Below are positions 47,601 to 57,639 of a stretch of 64,000 nucleotides of DNA, one piece after another (position 1 is the stretch's first letter; each line of letters opens with the position of its first letter). Both the position numbers and the translations under genes were made by a program. The DNA comes from Hydra vulgaris (Eukaryota; Cnidaria; Hydrozoa; Anthoathecata; Hydridae). A model generated the notes under the pieces. The model was not told the origin of the DNA. It did not search any database and saw only the letters and a program-made list of their open reading frames with translations. Location: assembly GCF_038396675.1 (NCBI RefSeq), contig NC_088933.1, positions 14,362,001 to 14,426,000 on the forward strand, in the 5' to 3' direction.

Positions 47601-50600
47601 TTATTGTAAAATTATTGTACAAAATGTAAATATTTGACCTATGACATATAAAAAAAAAAGTTATTGTAAAAGAGAAAAAAATTTACAAAGATTAAAACAA
47701 TGTTTTTCTTCTGATTAGCCTGGCACTACCCTATACATTTTTCAGTTGAATATTATTATTCATGAATGTACTTTCAATTATACCTAATATCAAAAAGGGT
47801 TATTTTTATTTATTTATGTTATTTTATGAAAATAGCTAAGAAGGAATCGGGCATTGGAGTTTAAACTGTATTTAATCTTTCCTTGTTAAACCATAAATTA
47901 TCTTTTTCTGATTTAGTATCACTTGAGCTTTTTTTTAACAGTTGTTTTATTTCATTGAGCTGAGTTTTGATATCAGTAACATTAGATTCTAGAGAGTTCA
48001 GCCTCAATGTTCCTAATTTAGACAAAGTTATTTCGAAGTTGGTTAGGCAGACATAACAAGGCAAAACATAAGAAGTTTTTCTTAGTTAAAAGGAGAGAAA
48101 ACTTTGAAACTGTAGTTTTGCATGATACTTTATCTTCTTTTAGAATAGGAATAAGAATTTCGGAATAGAAAACAACGTAAAACCTTGATTTGCATATAAA
48201 ACATTGAACATTTCCTGTTACTGATGTTTTTTTTTGTTGGCAGGACAAATACTATTATTGTCTAATTTGCTGGTAATCAACATTCTTTGGATTTCTTCCT
48301 TGACCTGTCTTTTATAAGAGAGAAACACAATTGTAGGGAGAGCTACCACCTTTTGCAGTGGATTATCTCCAAGTCGTGATCTATTATATGTCATTATTAT
48401 CTAAAATTTTGCAAACAAATGTGGACTCCGGATTTGAAATTCACAAAAAGATTACTTTATTCTAGTTTTTGGTATCCAGGAGCTCTGAAAATATAAATAA
48501 GTTAATGTACTACTAATAGAAAAAAAATTAAGACTTTTAGGTTATTGGAAAATCGTTTTTAAGCCCGTTTTATTAAAAACAATAAGTTTCAAGTCATTAA
48601 ATCTAATGAATTTTTTTTATTATAGCAGATAATAAGTCAACAAACATGTTTAGAGCTTCTGGACACTACAGACTTGGAAAAAGTAAAGATATAAAGCTGG
48701 AGTCCTTTTGGGACTCCGCATCCCTGCTACTTTTAAAGCATGTACTTATTGTTGCTCGTTAAACATGTTACATTATACACCCTCATTTACCAAAATGGAC
48801 AATCAGTATCGAACCACACTTTGATCTTCTAAAAACCTTCAGAACCACAATGGATTTTCCTTGCACAAAGTTGATTGCCTTTGCTACCTGCTAGGCAAGC
48901 CTAAAAAAATTATTGCTAACATTATTTCAGCAGGCAGATAATTAGATGATCTTGATTCAGACAGATGATCAGACAAATTCAAAGTTTATGCAACTTAAAT
49001 AATAACATTTTTGTATACTATTTATCTTATTATATATCATATACAGCCATGAAAACATTTAATAATTCTGGAAAACATACATATAACTGTTATAGGAGCC
49101 TAAAGAATTTCATAATCAATCTGAAGAATTTTCAAGCTCATAATCATTTTGCTTTTGTAAATGCACCAATAGCACCAAGAAATTTTAATAGTTAACCCAC
49201 CAATCGTATTAAAAATCAACCAATTGTATTAAAAAAAACTCACTTCCTCTGACGCCATTATTTCTAAGGCTTTAGTAGCTATATGTTAAAACTTATAAAA
49301 GGTCTTACATGTTAGATGTTAGATGATTATTTTTCTGACTATCTTGCAATAAAGTCTAACAATCAAGATAAAGATTGAAACTAGTTGATTGTTGAAATAG
49401 TAGATACTTTTGATATAAGCAGGACATTATAAACTTCATCTCGGCAGCTTAACTTAATTTAAAGAAATACAACATGATCATATAGCAACAAATAGCTGTT
49501 TAAAAAAATATGTTCTTAAGTATATAAATAAATCTTGGCAAAAAAACCCCAATAAAATCAAATGTAAAACAACCTTAACAATAAAACGTTAACATTTTTT
49601 GGTCTTCAAAATTTTAAAAATTACCTATACCAGTTTTCTTTGAATTTTAAAAATACAAATAAATAGTATTAATATTTTTAATCTTAATACTATATTTATG
49701 TAAAGTCTTTTGTAAATTTTTCAAATCTTTTTTAAGATCAACCTGAAACATCTGGCATGGTTTAATTTCAACATGGTTATCAAAGTTTATATTAGACCAA
49801 TTATCTCTTTTTTTCTTTGATAATCTTTTCTTTTTTGTGTAACCAAAAAAGTTTCTATTTTCTAATTAGTATGCAGACTAATGCGTGTTTATAGCACATA
49901 TTGCCTCTAAATCATAGGCTGTGTTGTCCCTAACAAACAGAATAAATGCTGTACCTTCATAGCAAAGTATACATTTATTAAAATGGTAAATATGACTAAT
50001 TAAACCAACTATGCTGTAACTCAATACAAAACCCATTTTTATAAGCAAATCGTTTATCCACTTTGAAAAAAGAAAGCTGTCAAAAGCTACTCCTAACTAA
50101 CTGTAATTTCAGAAAATGTAAAATTGATGTTCTTTCTAATAGAGCAGGAATTAGTTTTTTCATAAATACCTTTAGCAACTAGGCTAACATGATCAGAAGT
50201 AAAATCATTGAGTGCATCAGAAGTAAATTGATTGTGTGCATTGTATGCCTTATGTAGCTAAAGAAGGTTGTGTGATTTCAGTCTTTAGATTTTCATTTTG
50301 TCAAACACTTTATACTTTTTTTTAATTTAAAGTTAAGGTTTATTTTACATAAAAGCTAAATAATCAGATGAACTTATATAAATAACTTATATAAATAAAT
50401 AAAAAAAACAGTTTTAAATGTTCCAACTTTTTTTTGGGTCTAGATGAATAGTTAAGAAAAAAAAACTTTTTTTTTTTTTACTTTTGTTTCTAATTAAACA
50501 AAACAAAAAACATTCATCTTTTTTAGCATTAAAACTTTAACTTAATGCAGAAAGAATAATAAACTTCGGCTCGAAAGTTTAAGTTTTCTTTGCATTTACT

Positions 50601-52857
50601 TATTTTTAATGTCGCATTTCTTTATAATTTTCCAAAAAATGGCGCTTTTAAATCGGTTTATTTATGTTGATTTTTTAAAATAAGCTACTAGTTAACTTTT
50701 TTTTATGTTTGAGTTAACTCTTATTTTCTTATAAATTCCAACAGCAACTTCATACCAAAAATTACTGGTAACTTATGTTATAATCACTCCATATAAGAAA
50801 TTGATAAAAATCAGAATCCATAAAAAAAAAAAGATCTTATTAAAATAAAAAAAAAACTTTAATAAGAGTATTTTGATGATTTACAGTGCCATGTTCATCT
50901 GGCATCGTATTTATACTTGTATAGAATACTTGACATATTTGGACCGGTTTTTCAAATAAGGCCCTCTCTCTTTTAAACAAGGTCCAAAATCTTGTAAATT
51001 TGTTGAATGTTGTCTTAGCTATACTTGTTTTTTAGTTTTTATTTCACATTGTAAATATTTTAGATACTTTAGATATTTTAGATTTTAGATTTTTTTTTTA
51101 GATTTTAGATATATTAGATATTTTAGATTTTAGATATTTTAGATATTTTAGATACTTTAAATATTTTAGAAGCTTGAATCTGTAGCATTCTCATAAGGTT
51201 GCATTTCTTTATCTTTAATACAAATACTATCAATGTCATTACTGTGTTTAAGTTTTTCTCATGAAGTACACTAGTTAGAGCTTAAAGTAGAGACTTTCAA
51301 ATTTTGCACAAAATTTTTTTCTCTCACAATATGCTTTTTTCTTTCTTTTTTATGTTTTAACTGAATTGTTGCTACAATTAACACAAACCCAGGATTCTTT
51401 TTTGCTATTCAAATATATCATTCCATAATTTTTTTAATTTTTCTAAATATGATTTTGCTAATTACTAATCCAAAAAATATTTATAACCATCACACTTCTA
51501 GCCATGAAAATTTATGGTAAAAATCATTTATATATACTTTTAGATATATTTATATATAAAAACATATTTTTTGCTTATAATTTTTATAAACAATAAGATA
51601 GTAATTGAGAAAAAAAATTCATGATTCAAAATGAATCCAACTTTAAAATAAACAATATAATATTTTGAGTTAAAGATATTTCTAATACATGAAGAATATT
51701 TGAAATTTGAAATTGTACAGAATGGCATCTTTGTAATTACCCCCTCTTCTCCCAGCTCAAACTTATATTAGTGCCATCATTTAGTATTGTAGAAAAAAAA
51801 TACAAAAAAAAAAAAGAAAAAAATCCATAAACAAAACTTAAAAAAATTTAAATATTAAAACTATTACAACATTGCAATTTATTTCAAAAATTATAAAAAA
51901 AGTTTAAAATTTGTTCAAATTTTTCATTTTGATGGCTCATTTTAATGAGGAAAGAATAAACTTTTAAAAACATGTTTTTTCAACAATTTTTAGCCTTTTT
52001 TGGCTTAAATTTTAAAGAACGAAAAAACAAATTTTTTAATGGGTAGGGATAATTTATAAGGATAAATTTTCTAACCATCACTTACAATATAATCTAAGCC
52101 TTCTTCAACGGTATGATCTCTTGCATAGTTTAATTGATGTTTAGTTGTTGCTACAGCAACAGGACTTTTAGAAGCAATTTCAATTGCTAATTCAGTTGCA
52201 TGGAGCAGCATTGTTTCTTTGTCATCATACAAACGACTAAAACACAAAACTTTAATAAAAAAATTTAATTCTAATTTAAAAAAATATATTAAACATTAAA
52301 TAAATATAAAAACAAAGACATAAAAACGAATTTCTTCATTAAGGTCATCTTTATTATCAAAACCGTTAGAACTTATTCTATTTAAAACTTTCAAAGCTTT
52401 AAAAGTTTTAATTACATTTAATTTTGAACTTTTATTATTATTATTTTTATTATTATTTTTATTATTATCCAAAGCAGAGGGATCCACTACAGTCAAAAAG
52501 GTAGACATCATTTTTTTTTAAACTGTTATTACAACTCTCTCTTAAACGTTTAAGTCTGAAACAAAAATGCTCGCAAACAAAAATTGTCTAGGGGAGAAAC
52601 AAGTTTAATACTGTGCTAGCAGAAATCTGGCAAAGGTTAATCTTTTAATTAAACTTTTTTTTTTTTGTATGTGCTCTAGTCCCTGAATTATTAATAAAAT
52701 TTTATTTTATTCATCAAACATTTTTTCAAATTTCTTTAAAAAAACTTTCAAAAAATTTCAAAAATTGTTAAAAAAAGGTTATTACCTCACTAAACCGCAA
52801 GAAAGCGCTTCATCAGCAAACATTTTTCTTGCAGTGAATGCCAACTCACGTACTAAA
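41655..52857 (-). CDS. ECH1: Delta3,5-delta2,4-dienoyl-CoA isomerase, C-terminal exons (partial)
   Basis: Three coding exons on the minus strand: 52857-52786, 52236-52086 and 41762-41655, all GT-AG with matching phases. They encode the last 109 residues: LVRELAFTARKMFADEALSC, GLVSRLYDDKETML, IASKSPVAVATTKHQLNYAR, DHTVEEGLDYI and LSWNMGLLQTKDLIVAGKAS, ending HSKL. This follows animal ECH1 block for block. The enzyme, a crotonase-fold hydratase/isomerase, moves double bonds in dienoyl-CoA so that unsaturated fatty acids with odd-position double bonds can be oxidised. The terminal SKL is a type 1 peroxisomal import signal. The catalytic acidic residues lie in exons beyond the window. The first exon here begins inside a codon, so an upstream exon must exist to the right of 64000. 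The 10.3-kb intron (41763-52085) is packed with transposons. A polyadenylation signal AATAAA lies 60 bases past the stop (41595-41590). Confidence 0.95.
42360..44540 (-). pseudogene. L2-like LINE ORF2: late endonuclease and reverse transcriptase
   Basis: In minus-strand order: LNVLNLTHLNLTQLKEPTD and GHILDLVINKPDE (end of the endonuclease, about 44500-44380), a linker with LKRTKNESDKKEYIFLKKK (44050), then the reverse transcriptase with ILMLLDLSATFDTIDQQKLL, WFESFLVNCTPKVKIGNSYS and VKYGAPQGRVLSQ (43390-43138). The C-terminal part reads KPQSVQNCAARLVCKTRKDN and MRERIYFKVL (42660-42500). The last phrases, about RLV..R and RERI.FK, are typical of L2/CR1-type LINEs. Many stops. The same element continues at 45926-46270 and 46290-48300. 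Confidence 0.75.
44772..44960 (-). repeat. tRNA-derived SINE, copy 3 (inside the Tc1 element)
   Basis: Segments in the SINE order: TCACCTTCCTAATACC, CACTATACTCGAAGAGGCTA, CTCTCAACTCAATAACTC, TGCGCAGAGAAACAAGTTGA and GCGGTACTACCAGAGTCATG. The tRNA-like head is lost after 44960. Its presence within the Tc1 element dates it after that insertion. Confidence 0.75.
45045..45660 (+). pseudogene. Tc1-like transposase remnant
   Basis: Begins MASRKQHLSFH, continues with KSYHLIKKETG, LIGWCPESVV and LTFIDDKTDV (region of the first Asp), then in a shifted frame MFCEILKANLQPSIKKL, CDNNPKHHSKKTK (the second Asp block, D.DPKHTS in relatives), and VLKWHSISKF. After a further shift NLWYILDRKIGN and RDPKF are visible. 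Frameshifts and stops throughout. Confidence 0.75.
45926..46270 (-). pseudogene. L2-like LINE ORF2: early endonuclease
   Basis: Minus-strand frames give GIMLRQSIEYKQH, KRSLILICIYRL (the endonuclease YR motif) and TTFVDEFMDLFG, then CIKTGN, which joins NIHLD across the Tc1 insertion. It links ORF1 (46290-48300) with the rest of ORF2 (42360-44540). Confidence 0.65.
46714..47731 (+). mobile_element. Non-autonomous pogo-like element inserted in LINE ORF1
   Basis: Ends GGGTAGTGCAGGGTTAATCT (46714) and, from the other strand, GGGTAGTGCCAGGCTAATCA (47731), flanked by TA (46712-46713 and 47732-47733). It is 1018 bp with a remnant of the transposase N-terminal half on the + strand and no nuclease domain. 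The LINE ORF1 reads on across it. Confidence 0.88.
46990..47520 (+). pseudogene. pogo transposase N-terminal half
   Basis: MVHRYKKKNETSASFQKILI at 46990 starts a psq-type helix-turn-helix, followed by AEIQAGASIRVAT and TILYDHVSGKKTKLSKGHPT. Next is a CENP-B-like DNA-binding segment, with FREEEYIVS, LNFGWPLKDMKAIVTQF and ISRAESNKNG. It ends about where the DDE domain would begin (YDLHYNTNQIQC). Stops interrupt it. Confidence 0.75.
48420..48723. mobile_element. ~300-bp MITE, copy 1
   Basis: Shares its body with 62054-62413: CTAGTTTTTGGTATCCAGGA near the left, GTTTCAAGTCATTAAATCTA in the middle, and GTCAACAAACATGTTTAGAG then AGATATAAAGCTGGAGTCC at the right. The right end GGGACTCCGCATCC is the complement of the left end of copy 2 (GGATGAGGAGTCCC), and the left end here has GGACTCCGGAT. 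It therefore has inverted ends and no ORF. Confidence 0.7.
48724..49689. other. ECH1 intron, unassigned
   Basis: Contains a slightly GC-richer part (48780-48960) and a 76-codon + strand frame with no recognisable content. Nothing else is supported. Confidence 0.35.
49690..50097 (-). pseudogene. Degenerate ORF of unknown repeat family
   Basis: One minus-strand frame runs for about 135 codons with two close stops (near 49878 and 49866). It reads GVAFDSFLFSKWINDLLIKM, GFVLSYSIVGLISHIYHFNK, CILCYEGTAFILFVRDNTAY, then NRNFFGYTKKKRLSKKKRDN and VEIKPCQMFQVDLKKDLKNL. The composition is clearly protein-like. I do not recognise the family; position within the ECH1 intron among transposons suggests a mobile element. 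Confidence 0.4.
50098..51053. other. ECH1 intron, unassigned
   Basis: AT-rich, with poly-T/A runs at about 50398-50480 and 50820-50860. No coding frame or element is supported. Confidence 0.4.
51054..51172. repeat. Simple repeat of TTTTAGATA-like units
   Basis: Irregular repetition of TTTTAGATA, CTTTAGATA and TTTTAGATT over about 120 bases. Confidence 0.85.
51173..52085. other. ECH1 intron, unassigned
   Basis: No coding sequence or element recognised up to the splice donor of the middle ECH1 exon at 52085. Confidence 0.4.
52470..52640 (-). repeat. SINE, copy 4 (degraded)
   Basis: Weak but ordered matches to the SINE: CCACTACAGTC, CTCTCTTAAACGTTTAAGTC, a GAGAAACAAGTTTAAT segment and a CTGTGCTAGCAGAAA segment. 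It lies in the 549-bp ECH1 intron between 52237 and 52785. The head is missing. Confidence 0.5.
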
Positions 52858-52970
52858 CTAAAAGAAAAAATTTTACACTATATATTTTAAAAATACAAAA
52901 AATTTAAGACAAATTTGAATAAAAATTATTTAGTTTTAGTTTTTTTTTTTTTTTTTTTTTTTTAAGATTA

Positions 52971-53020
52971 TTCACCTCCCCAAGGCCCGAGGGGGGCCAC
53001 TACAGTCGAGGAGGCTACTC

Positions 53021-53056
<36 letters not shown>

Positions 53057-53267
53057 TGTGTGTGTTTTATTATTATTATTTTTTTTTAGTTGTTAATTGT
53101 GGTGCAACCCTCTCTCAACCCTTTAACTCCGAAACACGAACCTTGCCGAGCAAGGCCACTGCGCGGAGAAACTAAGTTGAGCGCGGTACTTCCAGGGACG
53201 TGGTGGGAGTCGAACTCCAAACCTCTCGCTTACAAAGCGAGCGCTCTTACCACTACACCACTACCGC
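52971..53267 (-). repeat. tRNA-derived SINE, copy 5 (best preserved)
   Basis: Read on the minus strand it starts with a tRNA-like head (53267-53195), has a body with GCGCTCAACTTAG and CCTTGCTCGGCAAGG, and ends GTAGCCTCCTCGACTGTAGT, then GGGGAGGTGAATAATC. A (TG)n and poly-T segment at about 53022-53066 interrupts the body and is probably a later expansion. The GC content is far above the surrounding DNA. It lies just upstream of an ECH1 exon, in an intron. Confidence 0.85.
53195..53267 (-). promoter_or_regulatory. tRNA-Thr(UGU)-like head with pol III A and B boxes
   Basis: The minus strand has TGGTGTAGTGG (A box), an anticodon arm CTCGC-TTTGTAA-GCGAG with perfect stem and anticodon TGT, and AGTTCGACTCC (B box). 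The acceptor ends do not pair (GCGGTAG against the 3' side), so this is the promoter-bearing head of a SINE and not a tRNA gene. Confidence 0.75.
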
Positions 53268-53349
53268 ATAATGTGTTGATGCCATTAATGCAAGATGTTG
53301 AAAATACTATGCTTTTTTGACAGAGATTTATCAAACCCCATTAGATAAA

Positions 53350-53381
53350 TCATCATCATCATCATTATCATGATCACCATG

Positions 53382-53443
<62 letters not shown>
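53350..53443. repeat. (ATC)n microsatellite
   Basis: An ATC trinucleotide run with a few ATG interruptions near its start. Confidence 0.95.
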
Positions 53444-53569
53444 TAGACAAATTTCTGTAAAGAAACTCTACATTTTTACAGAAGATTCAGTTTTCACAAC
53501 GGTTGACGATAATGTTTTAGTTTTTGCATCAATAGTTCAGAAATTTTTTAGATTACATTCTTAGCATCA

Positions 53570-54990
53570 AAATAAATTAAAAATATAATAGTTTTTTTAA
53601 GATAGCGCATAAAATGTGATTTTGTGTCATGTTTCTATATTTGTCATTATCAAGTTTAAATTTGCTATGAATCAGTTTAATTTTTATTTAGGTATGTGAC
53701 TAAAACTAATCTTAAAAAACTAGGAAAGTAATTTATTTATTTTTCACTTACACAAAAACCCGCTGTTTTTGAAAAAAGAGAAAAAATATTTGGTACTTTT
53801 CTACTGAGTTTTTGTAACTATTTTGACTATAAAATGTTTTGTTGCAAAAATTACTCCGTTTTAAGTTGATGCAAATGTTTACACATTTTTGCAAAATACA
53901 TTACAAATGTTTTATTTTGTGAAACAATTTTTCCGAAATATTTTTGTGTCTTCTTTAATGCTATGATGTTATATTGTCAATACATCTCATGAGGGTTTTG
54001 TTATAGCGATTTCTAATAAACGTATGGTATAGAAACACATACTATGCAAAAATGTAAAATTTCTATACAAACTTTCAAAAAAGAAACAAATAATGACAAA
54101 TTATCTGCTTTATTGATAAATCCATTGACTAAACATTCTTTATATAAAATTAAAAGTTGCTTCTATTAAAATTTCGAAAAAACAATTATTTCACACATGC
54201 CAAGTAATATAGGACTGAGTGATTTATCCTCTTTATCGTCACTGGTATAGATTGTTTACAAAAATGTAGTGTTTCTACATCGAGACTTTTTACGTGAAAT
54301 GTTTCTAGAATAATACTCGAATAAAAAGGTTTTGTATAATCTAGTGAATGAATATTTTTTCTTTTCTTAATTTTAATATGTTCTTCGTAAATTAAATAAA
54401 CAAACTTTATTGTTTCATTGTAATTATTGCATTTAAGTTTTATAATTAGAGTTTGATAATAATAATAATAATAACAATAATAATATTAATAATAATAATA
54501 ATAATAAGATTAAACTTGGGCATGGTCGTCATACTCCAAGTAATATTTCTATACAAAAAATCCTGTTTACTCTGTTTATCAGTATATTCATCGTATCGCA
54601 GTAATAGTTTTACTCTTTAGGTTGATTTTTTTTTTGAATACAAAGTAAAAAGATCTTTTATTAATTTATAAAATCTTTTGCCTATTTCACTATAAATTGA
54701 TTCAACAGCATTATAAATTAGTTAACAATTCTCATCACTTGTATAGAATTCTACTTTCTAACACACAAGCATGCACACACATTTTTCCTGAGTTTTAAAA
54801 TCAACTGGTTTTGTTTATACACAGACAATTTCAAGTATTAAAAAGTGTAAAACTGTTATAGACAAAAAATGTTCAATACAATATTGAAAACAAATAATTA
54901 TTGTATATGCGATATAACAAAAAAACATAAAAGGTGTAAAATCCATTCATTTCACATAAACTTTCAATTAAATCTATGACTTAATTGAAA
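53570..54990. other. Unassigned stretch with (AAT)n
   Basis: No coding frame. An AAT repeat lies at about 54456-54509. ECH1 exons were searched for by eye here without success. Confidence 0.4.
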
Positions 54991-54999
54991 GTTTGTAAT

Positions 55000-55620
55000 T
55001 AGAGCAGAAGTGAAAGCGTTAAAGTCAGGTCAGATTATCCTGCTACTGGTAACATGTAACCCAGTACAACCTGCTTCATATCCTGCTGCCGTGTAGGATA
55101 CACTTTTTTAGGCAAAGACTAGGAGAAGCCAACTCCGACTTAAAACACTCTGCCTTGGGGATCTTGGTTGAGTAAAGGGTAGAGATTTTTATCATGTCTC
55201 AATAAAAATACTCATCTTGGGCAATGTTAAACGCATCCAGCTATTCTTGTAGAAGGCCTCCTAGGCAAAGACTTAAGGGGTAAGCAGCTTCTATCTGTTG
55301 ACCAGCCTCGCATTTCTTCTTTATCTATTAGGCTGACGCAGATATATTTATAATACCTTGCTTCCAGTTTAGGATGTTAAATGTTGGATCTTCTTGACTC
55401 AATGCATGGGTCATACTTGTATTTCTATTTTTATGACAAGCAAACTTATTCTATTATCTCTTAATGCAGCTCTAAAACTCAGTTTTATGGTTCTGAGGCC
55501 GGCTGGTAGTCAGGTTTCTTGAACTCTATGGTAGCTCTTAGAGTGGCAGTCAGACGGGGACTCAAAGAAGATATGGATGATGTAATATCACCTCAATCTT
55601 TTCATAAAGCCCCTTAATAT
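55000..55620. other. GC-richer segment, possible LINE 5' UTR
   Basis: About 620 bases are clearly richer in G and C than their surroundings, with phrases such as CCTGCTGCCGTGTAGGATAC and GAGGCCGGCTGGTAGTCAGG. No ORF is open across it. One possibility is the 5' untranslated region of the Jockey-like LINE whose coding remains start at 57640 on the same strand, separated by the oppositely oriented relic 55970-57480. This is inference. Confidence 0.3.
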
Positions 55621-55969
55621 AATAAAAGTAATAAAATAAAAAAATATAAAATAAACTAAAGTCAGATTAGTCAGTCAGTCAATTATTTTAACAACTACAA
55701 TGATATTTTGCAATAACTATATTTCAAATTTAGGTATTCAAAGATTTAGAAATATATTCAAACATATCTACAAAGATTTAAAAAAATTTCATTAAAAGAC
55801 ACATATATCATTAGTAACTACTAAGAATAATAAGTAAAATTCATTCAAATAAATTTACAAAAGGGTTTTGGAATTATTATTCCGCAAAATTAAAAATGTA
55901 TTTTTTTGCTTGGAACTTAAATGAGTTTAATGATTTTACCATATTTGCATTGGTTTTTTGAAAAGAATT

Positions 55970-57480
55970 CCATTACTTAGGTCCACGATATGCTATTGAA
56001 TATTTTGTATATTTATTTAATTTCCCTGGCAGTTTAAAAGAATTTGATTGATTTTTTCTTAAGAAATACTTTTCGTTTGCATTTTTCTCAAATCTACAAA
56101 TGAAATTAGCCAGAGTTAGATTATTATTATAATTATACATGAAAATTAGGTGTTGATAAAAATATATTTCATCTACATCCATCACTTTCATATTTCTCAT
56201 TAAGGGTTTGGTATGCTCCCCTCTTTTTTTCCTGTAAATAATTCTACACGCATGTTTTTGCAAACTAAGTATTTTTTTAAAGCTTTGTTGGTTGTGTAAT
56301 AACCCATGTTATATTAGCATAGTTAATGAAACAATGAATTAAAGTAAAATATATTAACTTTAGGCAAACTGTATTTACATATGGAAAAACTTGGTACATC
56401 TGACCAACTTTTGATTGTAAGTATTGAATATGGGGAAGCCAAGATAAATTATTGTCAACAAATACTCCTAAAAACTTTATATAGTCTTGCTTTTTTATTT
56501 GTATGTTATTTAAAAATAGGGCTGGTAATTTAGGGGGAAAATTTTCTTCTTGCATTTTTTCATGAAGTAAGGTATACATTGTTTTTTAAACGTTTAATGA
56601 GAGTTTATTTGCCATAACCAGTCAATTATCTTAATTTAATTTTCATTAACTTAAGATAAAATAAAATGAAACTTAAACTTAATTCAAAAGTCTGCATAAA
56701 ATTGTTTGGTACTATTGTTAAAAAGAAATAGGTTTGTGTCATTTGTGAACATACTTGGGTTTAACTACTAATTCATTAACTAAGTCATTTATATAAACTA
56801 AGAGAAAGAGAGGACGAAGTATCGATCCTTGCAGACTCCACACGTGATTTTAAGTGTTCCGCATTTTTGATTTAGAACATATTGTTTTTTATCAGTGAGG
56901 TAACTTTTAATCTAATAGTAGACCTTTTTAGTTACACCATAATGTTTCAACTTTTCTAACAAAATACAATGATCAACAGTGTCAAAAGCTTTTGAGAGAA
57001 CAATAAATATACCTAAAGTAAATTTATTTTTGTTAAAGCCATTATTTATTTAATCAACTAATTCAAGCATGTTCAGTTGAGAGATTTTTCTGAAATCTAA
57101 ACTGTTTTGAATAAAAGAAACTGTTTTTAGTAAAATCATCAAAGATTCTATTGTAAATTAGAGGTTAGAATATTTTTGAAAGTACAGAAAGCACTGATAT
57201 AGGCCTGTAGTTGAAAACGTTAGAATGATCATCCTTTTGATAAATTGGAAATACTTTGGCTAATTTTAGTACACAAGGAAATACCCCTTGATCAAAACAA
57301 AGTTTTACTATATAAAACAACGGTTTACTAATACTTTTTTTATTTACAATAAGTATATTACTGGGTATTTCATCAAATCCAGGTAATTTATTCAAAAATG
57401 CAGTTTCAAATTCTTTTAACATAAAGTCAAAATCATGCAATGTTGTGTCATCTTATTGTTTTAGATTTAAAAAAAATTAT
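55970..57480 (-). pseudogene. Non-LTR reverse transcriptase relic
   Basis: In minus-strand order: LKEFETAFLNKLPGFDEIPS, VFPCVLKLAKVFPIYQKDD and NYRPISVLSVLSKIF (57440-57165, the start of the reverse transcriptase), SFFYSKQFRFQKNLSTEHA, LQGSILRPLFLLVYINDL near 56800, then an open frame with LPALFLNNIQIKKQDYIKFL and LQSKVGQMYQVFPYVNTVC (56579-56277). A final frame has MQKHACRIIYRKKRGEHTKP and the terminal LPGKLNKYTKYSIAYRGPK (56263-55973). The order fits a CR1- or Jockey-like ORF2, with endonuclease missing. Fragments 646-885 and 5777-6060 belong to this family. Confidence 0.8.
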
Positions 57481-57639
57481 AGGTTGGTGACAAGGTTGGT
57501 GTAATTTTGTTAGCAAGATGAAGTCCAGCATTTGTAAAATATTTGTTAAACACCTCAGATATTTGTATAGGGCATAATACATCAGTGTTTTTGATATTGA
57601 TTCTTTTTGGTAATGGTAATATTGATTCTTTTAGGTATG

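Larger units (their letters stand above)
46290..48300 (-). pseudogene. L2-like LINE ORF1, split by a pogo element
   Basis: In order on the minus strand: a PHD-like finger start, VTGNVQCFICKSRFYVV (48200); a coiled coil, RLNSLESNVTDIKTQLNEIK QLLKK (48000-47930, written in two parts); LGIIESTFMNNNIQLKN (47750). After the pogo element come ITNPAILSPIIKNKPLMLKV, MSCSAGLTCRTYDELNVM and a zinc knuckle CFNCQCFGHYANEG in which the last Cys is now Gly (46540-46490). The end has CVNCVLDEQNNNFHCAFD and NRLSAKDYRTYIN (46430-46300). ORF1 with PHD, coiled coil and knuckles is a known non-LTR layout. Several frameshifts. Confidence 0.7.

Noticed and set aside
53195-53267. Functional tRNA-Thr gene
   Set aside because: The acceptor stem does not pair and the sequence continues into a SINE body shared with other copies.
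53090-53320. 76-codon + strand ORF
   Set aside because: It is the antisense of the SINE body and tRNA-like head.
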